Assembly (NCBI GenBank): GCA_033764095.1
Contig: JANRJF010000028.1
Span: 1-35,957, forward strand
Direction of reading: 5' to 3'
Length of the DNA stretch: 35,957 nucleotides
DNA from: JBDTMT01 sp033764095
GTDB taxonomy: Bacteria; Desulfobacterota; Binatia; HRBIN30; CADEER01
Below the pieces are notes generated by a model that ran no database searches, was not told the origin of the DNA, and saw only the letters and a program-made list of their open reading frames with translations. Shown here piece by piece: positions 15,264-22,904 of the stretch (positions are counted from its first letter, which is position 1; each line of letters starts with the position of its first letter). The position numbers were made by a program, and so were the translations under genes.

Positions 15264-17474
15264 ATGTTGAACCGTCGGTTGGTCATCGCCGCGCTGCTGC
15301 TCGCCGGCTGCCGCGGCGAGCATCAGGGACCGGGACAGATCCAGGGCAAGGCCGTGCCGGAGCACGTCATCGAGAAGCGCGAGGTGACGGAAGTCATGGG
15401 CGCGCACGCCCTGGCGCCGACCCAGAAGATGGACAAGCAGATCCTGTTCGGCGACCTGCACGTGCACACCACCTTCTCGCCCGACGCGTTCATGCGCAGC
15501 CTGCCCTTCCTGCACGGCGAGGGCGCGCATCCGCCGGCGGACGCGTGCGACTACGCGCGCTACTGCTCCAACCTCGACTTCTGGAGCATCAACGACCACG
15601 CCGAGGGCGTGTCGCCGCTGCACTGGCAGGAGACCAAGGAGTCGATCCGGCAGTGCAACGCGATCTCCGGTAATCCCGCCAACCCCGACATGGTCGCGTT
15701 CCTCGGCTGGGAGTGGACGCAGGTCGGCCGCACGCCGTCCGACCACTACGGCCACAAGAACGTCATCTTCCGCGACCTGGAGGACGGCCAGGTGCCGGCG
15801 CGCCCGATCAGCGCGCTCAGCCCGCAGCTGGTCGGCGCGCTGCGCAACAACCCGCCGATGTGGCAGCGCATCCAGCTGCCGCTCTTCGACTTCGCCAACC
15901 GCCAGGCCTACTTCGACGTCGGCCGCTACCAGCAGGAGCTGCGCGCCACGCCGCTGTGCCCGGAGGGCGTCGACTCGCGCGAGCTGCCGGCCGACTGCCA
16001 CGAGTCGGCGCAGACGCCGGCCGAGCTGTTCGAGAAGCTCTCGCAGTGGGGCTTCGACACCATCGTCATCCCGCACGGCACCACCTGGGGCCTCTACACG
16101 CCGCCGGGCAGCGCCTGGGACAAGCAGCTGGTCGGCGATCAGCACGATCCCACCAAGCAGACGCTGATCGAAGTCTACTCCGGCCACGGCAACTCGGAGG
16201 AGTACCGCTCGTGGCGCGACGTCATCTTCGCCGCCGACGGCACCCCCACCTGCCCCGAGCCGACCGCCAACTACCTGCCCTGCTGCTGGCAGGCGGGCGA
16301 GATCATCCGCCAGCGCTGCGGCGACACGCCGGCCGACGAATGCGAGCAGCGCGTGCAGGCGGCGCGCCGCAACTATCTCGACGCCGGTGTCGCCGGCCGC
16401 CTCACCGTGCCGGGCTCGACCATCGAGGACTGGAAGGACTGCGGCTACTGCCGCGACTGCTTCAACCCGGCGTTCAACTCGCGGCCGCTCAGCTCGGTGC
16501 AGTACATCTCCGCGATCGGCAACTTCGACGACCCCAACGACCCGCGCCGCTTCCGCTTCGGCTTCATCGGCTCGAGCGACAACCACACCGCGCGGCCCGG
16601 CACCGGCTACAAGGAGTATGGTCGCCGCATCAACACCGAGGCGGCCGGTCCGCGCGACGCCACCTGGGCGGCGCGCGTGTTCCCCGGTCCGGGCGACCCG
16701 GAACCGGAATCGAAGCCGTTCAACCCCGATGCCTCGGACATCAACGCCTTCCAGCAGGTGGATCTCGAACGCCAGGCGTCGTTCTTCATGACCGGCGGTC
16801 TGGTCGCCGCGCACAGCGCCGGCCGCAACCGCGAGGCGATCTGGGACGCGCTGAAGCGGCGCGAGGTCTACGGCACCAGCGGCGAGCGCATCCTGCTCTG
16901 GTTCGACCTGCTCAACGGCCCCGACGGCGAGGCGCCGATGGGCGCCGAGGTGGCACTGGCGCAGCCGCCGCGCTTCCGCGCCCGCGCCGTCGGCTCGTTC
17001 AAGCAGCTGCCCGGCTGCCCGGCGCACTCCACCGCCGCGCTGTCGCCGGAGCGGCTCGACCACCTCTGCCGCGGCGAGTGCTACAACCCGAGCGACGAGC
17101 GCCACGCCATCCGCCGCATCGAGGTGGTGCGCATCCGCCCCCAAAAGACCAAGGGCGAGGCGGTCGGCCCGTTGATCGAGGATCCGTGGCGGCGCTTCGA
17201 CTGCCCGGCCAACCCGGCTGGTTGCGAGGTGCAGTTCGACGATCCCGACTTCACGGTCGCCGACCGCGACACGCTGTACTACGTGCGGGCGATTCAGGAG
17301 TCGATGCCGGCGGTCAACGCCGGCGCGCTGCGCTGTGAGTACGACGCCACCGGCAACTGCGTGAAGGTCAACCCGTGCTACGGCGACTACCGCACGCCGT
17401 ACGAGGACGATTGCCTGAGCGAGAACGAGGAACGCGCCTGGTCCTCGCCGATCTACGTCAACCAGGTGCGCTGA
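15264..17474 (+). CDS. DUF3604 family lipoprotein (PHP-like phosphoesterase fold)
   Basis: This 736-aa exported protein has a lipoprotein signal, MLNRRLVIAALLLAGC, with the lipid-carrying Cys at residue 16. ATG 15264 is preferred over TTG 15249 because GGGAGGGGGC lies directly before it. The DUF3604 core begins LFGDLHVHTTFSPDAFMRSL, a PHP-type metal site. It continues with DFWSINDHAEGVS, VAFLGWEWTQVG, VIPHGTTWGLY and GFIGSSDNHTARPGTGYKE. These His/Asp-rich motifs suggest a multi-metal hydrolase of unknown substrate. A Cys-rich middle section (CPEPTANYLPCCWQAG, DCGYCRDCF) may form disulfides in the periplasm. It is followed at 55 bases by the cytidylate kinase-like gene on the same strand. Confidence 0.9.
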   Translation: MLNRRLVIAALLLAGCRGEHQGPGQIQGKAVPEHVIEKREVTEVMGAHALAPTQKMDKQILFGDLHVHTTFSPDAFMRSLPFLHGEGAHPPADACDYARYCSNLDFWSINDHAEGVSPLHWQETKESIRQCNAISGNPANPDMVAFLGWEWTQVGRTPSDHYGHKNVIFRDLEDGQVPARPISALSPQLVGALRNNPPMWQRIQLPLFDFANRQAYFDVGRYQQELRATPLCPEGVDSRELPADCHESAQTPAELFEKLSQWGFDTIVIPHGTTWGLYTPPGSAWDKQLVGDQHDPTKQTLIEVYSGHGNSEEYRSWRDVIFAADGTPTCPEPTANYLPCCWQAGEIIRQRCGDTPADECEQRVQAARRNYLDAGVAGRLTVPGSTIEDWKDCGYCRDCFNPAFNSRPLSSVQYISAIGNFDDPNDPRRFRFGFIGSSDNHTARPGTGYKEYGRRINTEAAGPRDATWAARVFPGPGDPEPESKPFNPDASDINAFQQVDLERQASFFMTGGLVAAHSAGRNREAIWDALKRREVYGTSGERILLWFDLLNGPDGEAPMGAEVALAQPPRFRARAVGSFKQLPGCPAHSTAALSPERLDHLCRGECYNPSDERHAIRRIEVVRIRPQKTKGEAVGPLIEDPWRRFDCPANPAGCEVQFDDPDFTVADRDTLYYVRAIQESMPAVNAGALRCEYDATGNCVKVNPCYGDYRTPYEDDCLSENEERAWSSPIYVNQVR

Positions 17475-17488
17475 CCGGGACCGCCGTC

Positions 17489-17514
17489 GCCGCCGCGCTG
17501 GCGGCCGCGGCGGC
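17489..17514 (+). terminator. GC-rich stem-loop after DUF3604 gene
   Basis: GCCGCCGCG (17489-17497) pairs perfectly with CGCGGCGGC (17506-17514) around an 8-base loop. There is no T-tract, so it may be an attenuator or processing hairpin rather than an intrinsic terminator. Confidence 0.35.
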
Positions 17515-17529
17515 ACGCCAGGAGCCTCC

Positions 17530-18156
17530 ATGACCAGAGACGTCATCTGCATCTCACGCACGCTCGCCGCCGGCGGCGAGGCGGTCGGGCGCGGCGTCGC
17601 CCAGCAGCTCGGCTACTCGTACGTCGACGAGGAGATCATCGCGATCGCCAGCCGCAAGGCCAAGCTCGATCCGGCCGAGGTGGAGAAGGTCGAGCATCGC
17701 GCGTCGATCCTCAAGCGCCTGCTCGACGCGCTCGGCACGCGGCCGCCGACCGACCTGCCGATCCCGGCCGGCGGCTACTACCTGCCCGACGCGCCGCTCG
17801 CCGCGCCGGTCGGCGACGACCTGCGCGGGCTGATCCGCGAGGCGATCGACGAGGTGGCGATGCGTGGCAAGGTGGTGCTCGTCGCGCACGCCGCGTCCTA
17901 CGCGCTCGGCAAACGCGCCGACGTGCTGCGCGTGCTGATCAGCGCGTCGCTGGAGACGCGCAGCGAGCGCCTGCTGCTGCTCGGGCAGAAGGAAACGAAG
18001 AAGGTGCTGCGCGAGTCCGACAAGGAGCGCGAGTTCTACCTGCGCAGCTTCTACGACGTGCGCGAGGAATCGCCGCTCGACTACGACCTGGTGCTCAACA
18101 CCGACGGGCTGACCGCCGACCAGGCGGTCGCCGCGATCGTCGCGCTGGCGCGATGA
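17530..18156 (+). CDS. Cytidylate kinase-like family protein
   Basis: This 208-aa protein belongs to the cytidylate kinase-like (PF13189-type) P-loop family. The opening VICISRTLAAGGEAVGRGVA carries the family's modified P-loop, and LGYSYVDEEIIAIASRKAK is the next conserved block. A later segment, VLVAHAASYALGKRADVLRV, and the Arg-rich lid (ETRSERLLLLGQKETKKVLR) fit nucleotide binding. The true substrate of this subfamily is not established, and it is shorter and more divergent than Cmk. AGGAG precedes ATG 17530. It may be co-transcribed with the DUF3604 gene, although a stem-loop lies between them. It converges on the thioredoxin-like gene. Confidence 0.85.
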   Translation: MTRDVICISRTLAAGGEAVGRGVAQQLGYSYVDEEIIAIASRKAKLDPAEVEKVEHRASILKRLLDALGTRPPTDLPIPAGGYYLPDAPLAAPVGDDLRGLIREAIDEVAMRGKVVLVAHAASYALGKRADVLRVLISASLETRSERLLLLGQKETKKVLRESDKEREFYLRSFYDVREESPLDYDLVLNTDGLTADQAVAAIVALAR

Positions 18157-18162
18157 GGCGCG

Positions 18163-18187
18163 GGAGGCGGGCGCCGCGCCCGCCTCC
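18163..18187. terminator. Bidirectional terminator candidate
   Basis: GGAGGCGGGC (18163-18172) pairs perfectly with GCCCGCCTCC (18178-18187) around a 5-base loop. It lies in the 40-bp gap between convergent stops at 18156 and 18197, where a shared terminator is expected. There is no T-tract. Confidence 0.55.
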
Positions 18188-18196
18188 ACCGCGCCG

Positions 18197-18667
18197 TCAG
18201 TTCTTCAGCTGCTTCAGCGCCGCGTCCATGCCGGCGAGGATCGAGTCGGGGTTCTTCTCGTCGTAGAAGTATTTGAACTGGTCGCGCGGCGCGTGGATGT
18301 TCGGGTCGAGCGTACCGGCGGACGTGAGGAAGTAGGTGCGCGGGATGTAGCTGCCGTCCACCGCGAACTGCTTGCCGAGGTCCTTGTTCTTGTCGGCGTC
18401 GAGCCGGATCATGACGAAGTCCTTCGACTTCGCCACCACCTTGGGGTCGTGGAACACCTTGCTGTAGTTCGAGCAGTGCGGGCACCACTCGGTGTAGAAG
18501 ATCAGCAGGATCGGCTTCTTGCTCTTCTTCGCCTCGGCCAGGCCGTCGTCGTAGGTGCGCCACTTCACCCCGTCGTCGTTCCAGTCGCCGCCGGCAAAGG
18601 CACGTGGCGCGGCAAGGGTGAGGGCAAACGCGGCCGCCAGCACGGCCAGCAGGTGGTGCAGTCGCAT
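18197..18667 (-). CDS. Secreted thioredoxin-fold protein (Thioredoxin_7-like)
   Basis: This 156-aa protein has a Sec signal peptide, residues 1-25 (LLAVLAAAFALTLAAPRAFA, predicted cut before GGDW). The redox motif is WCPHC (Cys62, Cys65) within PILLIFYTEWCPHCSNYSKV, and the cis-proline region is SYIPRTYFL (Pro109). It should act in the periplasm as a thiol-disulfide oxidoreductase. The layout resembles DsbD C-terminal or Thioredoxin_7 proteins rather than DsbA. ATG 18667 is preceded by GGAGG at a good distance. A longer open frame (to 18769) starts inside a repeat and is rejected. It could reduce or form the disulfides of the Cys-rich exported proteins in this window; that link is inference. 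Confidence 0.9.
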   Translation of the reverse strand: MRLHHLLAVLAAAFALTLAAPRAFAGGDWNDDGVKWRTYDDGLAEAKKSKKPILLIFYTEWCPHCSNYSKVFHDPKVVAKSKDFVMIRLDADKNKDLGKQFAVDGSYIPRTYFLTSAGTLDPNIHAPRDQFKYFYDEKNPDSILAGMDAALKQLKN

Positions 18668-18737
18668 GGAGATCCTCCGTTGATGGATGCCTTCGCGTAG
18701 CTGCGGGCGGCGGCGCGTGCAAGCCGGAGCGCGGTTT

Positions 18738-18796
18738 ACCACCACGGCACGACGACACCACGACACCACGTCGTTGTGCCGTGGTGTCGTGGTGGT
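18738..18796. repeat. Palindromic element, family D
   Basis: The left arm 18738-18764 starts ACCACCACGGCACGACGACA. The right arm 18770-18796 ends GTGGTGTCGTGGTGGT. The loop is only five bases. It lies between the 3' end of the aminotransferase-Mur gene and the 5' end of the thioredoxin-like gene. Confidence 0.85.
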
Positions 18797-18808
18797 GAAG
18801 TCACCCGA

Positions 18809-20743
18809 TCAGAGCCCGAGCAGGCGCAGCACGTGCGCGGTCGCCGCCTGGGCACGCTGCGCGCTCGGGCCGCCGGCGTCGGCGGTGGCCTCGGCGGCGC
18901 TGTAGCGCTGCGCGCCGGGCAGGCTGTCGGCCAGCGCCGCCAGCATCGGGTCGTCGGCGCACAGCAGCACCGCCGCCTGGCGCGCCGCCGCGTCGCGGCA
19001 GAGCAGGGCGATCTCCTCGCGCAGCGTCTCGATCGCGTCGAGGTCGTCGCGGTAGCTCGCCGCCACCGGCGTCACCACCACCACGTCGGGCCGCACCAGC
19101 TCGAGGTGGGCGCGCATGTCGCCGGCGCGCCGCACGCCGAGCTCCAGCACCATCACGTCGAGCGGCTCGCGTTCGACCAGCGCCGACCAGGCGGCGCGCG
19201 CCAGCCCGGCGGCAATGCCGAGCGGGCGGCGGGTGTCGAGCTCGGTGCCGAGGATGGCGAGCGGCAGGCCGACGTCGGTGTTGTACGAGAGCGGGTTGGC
19301 GCGCACGCGGCAGTGCCCGGCCAGGCGCTCGCTGAGCGCGCGCTTGAGCGCCGTCTTGCCCTGCGTGCCGGTGATCGCCACCAGCCGCGGGCGCTGGCGG
19401 GCGAGGCGAATGCGCGCCAGTTGGCGCAGCAGGGCGACGCCGCGCGCGCGCAGCGGGTGCGGCCGGCGCGACGCCGGCGCCGCCACCGCTGGCGCGGCGG
19501 GCACCGCCACCAGGCTGCGGGTCGGGCGGCCGGCGAAGTAGTCGTCGAGCCGGTCGAAGGCGAGGTCGACGTCGGCCGCCGGGCGCGCGTAGCAGAGTCG
19601 CAGGTGCGACTCGCCGGTCGGACCGAAGGCGACGCCGGGGACCAGCGCGACGCGGGCGCGCTCGAGGATGTCGGCGGCCAGCCCGCGCGAGTCGCGCGCC
19701 AGGCGCACGGTGTCCTTCACGCGCGGGAAGACGAAGTACGACGCGTTCGGCCGCTGGTAGTCGAGCGCGTGCGAGAGCGCGTCGAGGCGCTCGACGACGT
19801 GATCGCGGCGGCGGCGGAACTCGGCCTTGAACTGCTCGATGAACGCGTCGCCTTCGCTGAGCGCGGCGAGCGCCGCGTACTGCGAGATCACCGGCGCGCA
19901 GGTGACCAGCGCGTCGTGCACGGTGAGCACGTCGGCGACGCGCTCGGCCGGTCCATGCAGGAAGCCGACCCGCCAGCCGGTCATGCCGTAGGCCTTGGAG
20001 AACGAGCAGACGCGCACCACGCGCTCGCGCGCCGACGGCTCCATTGCGGCGCTGAAGATCGGTTGGCTGCCGTAGACGAAGTCCTTGTAGACCTCGTCGG
20101 TGATCACCAGCAGATCGTTGGCGGCGGCGACGCGCAGCATGCGCTGCGTCTGCTCGCGCGAGAACACCGTGCCGGTCGGGTTGTTGGGGTTGCACAGCAG
20201 CAGCGCGCGGGTGCGGCGGCCGACCGCATCGGCGATGGCGTCGGGATCGAGGTCGAAGTTGGCGTCCTCGTTGAGCGGCACCCAGCGCGGCACGCCGCCG
20301 GCGATGCGGATCGCCGGCAGGTAGGAGGCGTAGGTAGGAGACACCACCAGCACCTCGTCGCCCTCGTCGATGCTCGCCAGCAGCGTCGCGGCGATCGCCT
20401 CGATCGAGCCGACCGTCACCAGGATCTCGCGCTCCGGGTCGTAGCGCATGCCCTCGCGCTCGAGCGTCTCGGCGATCGCTTCGCGCAGCTGCGGCAGACC
20501 GGGGCTGACCGAGTAGCGCGCCGTCGCCCCCTCGGCCATGCGCGCCGCGGCGAACTGCTTGATCGGCTCCGGCGTGTCGAAGCTCGGGATGCCCTGCGCC
20601 AGCGACACGACGCCGGGCAGGCGGCTGGCCTGCAGCTCGACGTCCTTGATCGGCGACAGCGTCAGCCCGCGCAGGCGCTCGGCTCCGCGCGCCGCGCGCC
20701 GCTCGCGCACGCGGCTCGCCGCCCCACCGAACAGGCGACTCAT
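18809..20743 (-). CDS. Class I/II aminotransferase fused to a Mur-ligase central domain
   Basis: This is a 644-aa fusion. Residues ~20-402 are a complete fold-type I PLP aminotransferase: NPNNPTG (185-191), ITDEVY (Asp216), SFSKAYGMTGWRVG (PLP Lys250) and SHLRLCYA (Arg382, substrate carboxylate). A Pro/Ala linker follows. Residues ~452-644 match the central ATPase domain of Mur ligases, closest to MurF. They comprise P-loop AITGTQGKTALK (456-467), SYNTDVGLPLAIL, VMVLELGVRRAGDM, PDVVVVTPV and LLCADDP. The usual N-terminal and C-terminal ligase domains are absent; the chain ends AHVLRLLGL, about where the C-domain would begin. ATG 20743 follows GGAGGGATCGG. It is 19 bases downstream of the phosphatase gene and likely in one operon with it. 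A plausible role is making an amino acid and activating an acyl phosphate, perhaps an amide-bond reaction. I know of no described enzyme with this architecture. Confidence 0.88.
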   Translation of the reverse strand: MSRLFGGAASRVRERRAARGAERLRGLTLSPIKDVELQASRLPGVVSLAQGIPSFDTPEPIKQFAAARMAEGATARYSVSPGLPQLREAIAETLEREGMRYDPEREILVTVGSIEAIAATLLASIDEGDEVLVVSPTYASYLPAIRIAGGVPRWVPLNEDANFDLDPDAIADAVGRRTRALLLCNPNNPTGTVFSREQTQRMLRVAAANDLLVITDEVYKDFVYGSQPIFSAAMEPSARERVVRVCSFSKAYGMTGWRVGFLHGPAERVADVLTVHDALVTCAPVISQYAALAALSEGDAFIEQFKAEFRRRRDHVVERLDALSHALDYQRPNASYFVFPRVKDTVRLARDSRGLAADILERARVALVPGVAFGPTGESHLRLCYARPAADVDLAFDRLDDYFAGRPTRSLVAVPAAPAVAAPASRRPHPLRARGVALLRQLARIRLARQRPRLVAITGTQGKTALKRALSERLAGHCRVRANPLSYNTDVGLPLAILGTELDTRRPLGIAAGLARAAWSALVEREPLDVMVLELGVRRAGDMRAHLELVRPDVVVVTPVAASYRDDLDAIETLREEIALLCRDAAARQAAVLLCADDPMLAALADSLPGAQRYSAAEATADAGGPSAQRAQAATAHVLRLLGL

Positions 20744-20762
20744 CCGATCCCTCCGCGCTCGC

Positions 20763-21470
20763 TCATGCCTGGTCCTCGCCCCATCCGCCCGCCGCGGGCG
20801 CCGCGATCCGACGCCATCCGTGCGCGTCGCGCGCCAGCATGTGGATCGAACCGAGGCCGATGTCGAGCGCGCGCCGTTGCGCGGGGTCGAGCCCGAGCAA
20901 CTCGGCGAGCGCGACGGCGATGACGCCGCGGTGCACGACCAGCAATCGATGCGGGCCGACCGGCGCGGCCAGCAGCGCCGCCAGTCCGTCCGATACGCGG
21001 CGCTGGAAGGCGCGCCGACACTCGCCGTCGGGATAGGCAAAGCGCTCCGGATCGGCCTGCCAGCGGGCGAACAGCTGCGGATCGCGGGCCGCGATCTCGT
21101 CGCGCGTCAGCCCTTCCCAGCGCCCGAAGTGGACCTCGTCGAATGCCGCCACCGGCGTCGGCGCGCATTGCGCGACCAACTCGGCACCGCGCCGCGCGCG
21201 GCTGAGGCAACTGGAGTACACCGCGTCGAAGCGCTGCCCGGCGAGCGCCGCGCCGGCGCGCCGCATCTGCGCCTCGCCGACCGGGCTGAGCGGCACGTCG
21301 GTGGCGCCGTAGTAGCGAATGCTCGACTGCCCGGTGGTCTCACCGTGCCGCACCAGGGTGAGGCGTGTTGCCTCCCCGGGTGGAAGTGCCTCCCCCCTTC
21401 GAGTTCTCTCCCCGCTTCGAAGAAGGGGGGTCGGGGGGGATCTCTCCGGGGATTTTTCCACCCAGCTCAA
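20763..21470 (-). CDS. Histidine phosphatase superfamily (phosphoglycerate mutase-like)
   Basis: The catalytic core is TRLTLVRHGETTGQSSIRYY with the phospho-accepting His in RHGET. The acid is in FGRWEGLTRDE and the second His in LLVVHRGVIAVAL, so the active site is complete. It may be a phosphatase of a small phospho-substrate; CobC-like or GpmB-like roles cannot be separated by eye. The start is TTG 21470, overlapping the TGA of the MFS gene by four bases (TTGA). The first ~34 residues (SWVEKSPERSPPTPLLRSGE and on) are encoded by a family E palindrome and are not part of the normal fold. No alternative start codon lies between that region and the RHGET strand, so the repeat-derived leader probably is translated. 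Confidence 0.88.
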   Translation of the reverse strand: MSWVEKSPERSPPTPLLRSGERTRRGEALPPGEATRLTLVRHGETTGQSSIRYYGATDVPLSPVGEAQMRRAGAALAGQRFDAVYSSCLSRARRGAELVAQCAPTPVAAFDEVHFGRWEGLTRDEIAARDPQLFARWQADPERFAYPDGECRRAFQRRVSDGLAALLAAPVGPHRLLVVHRGVIAVALAELLGLDPAQRRALDIGLGSIHMLARDAHGWRRIAAPAAGGWGEDQA

Positions 21471-21513
21471 TTTGGAAATCCCCCCTCACCGCCCTTTTTC
21501 AAAGGGGGGAAGG
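21387..21513. repeat. Palindromic element, family E, across a gene junction
   Basis: The left arm CTCCCCCCTTCGAGTTCTCT onward pairs with the right arm AAATCCCCCCTCACCGCCCT, then TTTTCAAAGGGGGG. It covers the last ~15 codons of the MFS gene and the first ~28 codons of the phosphatase gene, including the TTGA overlap at 21467-21470. Confidence 0.85.
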
Positions 21514-22696
21514 CCAGTGCTGGAACGGCGGGCGCACGCTCCGACTCGCGTCCCATCGACACCAGCGAGGCGGCGGCGGCGATGACCAGCGTCACCACGC
21601 CGGCCAGGCAGAGCAGCGCGTAGGAGAGGCCGCCGATACCGTCCGCCCAGCGCACCAGGAAGACGGCCAGCGAGCCGACGCCGAAGGTGCAGGCGAACTT
21701 GACGCCGTAGAACAGCGCGCGCTGACGCGGCGGCGTCATCTGCGCGAACAGGCTGTTCTCGATCGGCTGCATGCCGAGGCTGAAGAAGATGAACAGCGCC
21801 GCGCTGCCGATCAGCGGCAGGCCGGCGAACAGCGTCATCGCCAGCAGCGCCGGCAGGCTGCAGGCGTGGAAGAGCAGGTACAGCCGGCGCAGCTCGAAGC
21901 GATCGGCGCAGCGGCCGCCGACGTACTGGCCGACGATGCCCAGCGCGTAGGCGATCGAGGTCGCGGCGCCGTAGCCGATCTCGCTGACGTGCTGGGAGAA
22001 GTAGGCGGGCTGCAGCAGGGTGTTGCCGCGATAGCTGATGCCGGCCAGCGCCGCGGCGAGGTAGAGCACCAGCAGCGGGCGCCAGGCGACGCGCGTCGCG
22101 TCGCGCGGTGCGGTCGGCAGGACGCGGCGCGGCTGCTCGTGCACCGGCAGGAAGGCGCACGCGACGGCGAGGATGAACATCGCATAGCCGACCAGGCGGA
22201 AGGTGTCCGGCCAGCCGAAGTGCGCGCAGAGATAGGCGGTGAGCACCGGCGTGATCGCGATGGCGGCATTGCCGAAGATGCCGTTGACGCCGAGCGCGCG
22301 GCCGCGTGCGTCGATGGTGCGCGAGATCAGGCTCATGCCGACCGGATGATAGATGCTGGCAAAGGCGCCCATCGCCGCCAGGCAGACGGTCAGCGCGCGC
22401 GGCGTGTGCGCCTCGCTGGCGGCGAGCGCCGTGACCCCGAGCCCGAACAGCGAGACCAACAGCAGCAGGCGGGCGTTGAGGCGGTCGGCGAGCAGGCCGA
22501 CCGGCAGGGCCCCGAGGCCGAAGAAGAGATAGCCGAAGAAGCTCCAGCTCAGCACTTCCTCCAGCGGCGTCTCGGTCTGGCGGGCCAGGGCCACCGCCAG
22601 GGTGGGGAACATCAACTCGAAGTAGTGGGTGGCGAAGTGGCCGACGCCCGTCAACAGCAGGACGTTGCGCTCGTTGCGCGCCGGCGGCGGAGCCAT
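21467..22696 (-). CDS. Major facilitator superfamily transporter
   Basis: This 409-aa inner-membrane protein has about 12 hydrophobic segments. Examples are SWSFFGYLFFGLGALPVGLL, ARLLLLVSLFGLGVTALAAS and YALLCLAGVVTLVIAAAASL. The MFS loop motif is seen as GLLADRLNARLLL after helix 2. The FATHYFELMFPTLAVALAR opening resembles the fosmidomycin-resistance (Fsr)-like branch, suggesting export of a small polar compound. Its stop overlaps the phosphatase start. The last residues (LAFPPLKKGGEGGFPN) come from a family E repeat rather than the transporter. It is the first gene of a probable operon MFS, phosphatase, aminotransferase-Mur. Substrate unknown. Confidence 0.9.
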   Translation of the reverse strand: MAPPPARNERNVLLLTGVGHFATHYFELMFPTLAVALARQTETPLEEVLSWSFFGYLFFGLGALPVGLLADRLNARLLLLVSLFGLGVTALAASEAHTPRALTVCLAAMGAFASIYHPVGMSLISRTIDARGRALGVNGIFGNAAIAITPVLTAYLCAHFGWPDTFRLVGYAMFILAVACAFLPVHEQPRRVLPTAPRDATRVAWRPLLVLYLAAALAGISYRGNTLLQPAYFSQHVSEIGYGAATSIAYALGIVGQYVGGRCADRFELRRLYLLFHACSLPALLAMTLFAGLPLIGSAALFIFFSLGMQPIENSLFAQMTPPRQRALFYGVKFACTFGVGSLAVFLVRWADGIGGLSYALLCLAGVVTLVIAAAASLVSMGRESERAPAVPALAFPPLKKGGEGGFPN

Positions 22697-22768
22697 TGCC
22701 GGCGCGAAGCTACCGGAGCGCTGGTGCCCCTACAAGCTGGGTTTGACGAGGATCAATCGAACGCAAGC

Positions 22769-22904
22769 AACCACGGGTGAACAGGGATAAACACAGATGG
22801 GAAGTGAAGATCAGCGCTTGGCCTGCCGCAGCGGGGTCGGCCGCGTCTGGGCATCGCCCTCGCCTGCATCGGATCTGTGTTCATCAGTGTTCATCTGTGG
22901 TTTC
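22769..22904. repeat. Palindromic element, family A
   Basis: The left arm 22769-22800 is AACCACGGGTGAACAGGGAT followed by AAACACAGATGG. The right arm 22873-22904 is ATCTGTGTTCATCAGTGTTC then ATCTGTGGTTT. The loop contains GAAGATCAG (22806-22814), in which the stop of the pentapeptide gene lies. The right arm is translated in that gene as KPQMNTDEHR. Confidence 0.85.

Noticed and set aside
17489..17514. Strong intrinsic terminator between DUF3604 and the kinase-like gene
   Set aside because: The stem is perfect but there is no T-tract and the genes are only 55 bases apart, so it is reported only as a weak candidate.
13722..17561. 1279-residue minus-strand open frame across PFK and DUF3604
   Set aside because: Both opposite-strand genes have full family motifs; this frame has none and crosses a repeat and two gene boundaries.
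18668..18769. Longer start for the thioredoxin-like protein
   Set aside because: It begins inside a family D palindrome and would bury the signal peptide.
20744..21040. Longer reading of the aminotransferase fusion into the phosphatase gene
   Set aside because: It overlaps the complete phosphatase in another frame; ATG 20743 has a clear ribosome binding site.
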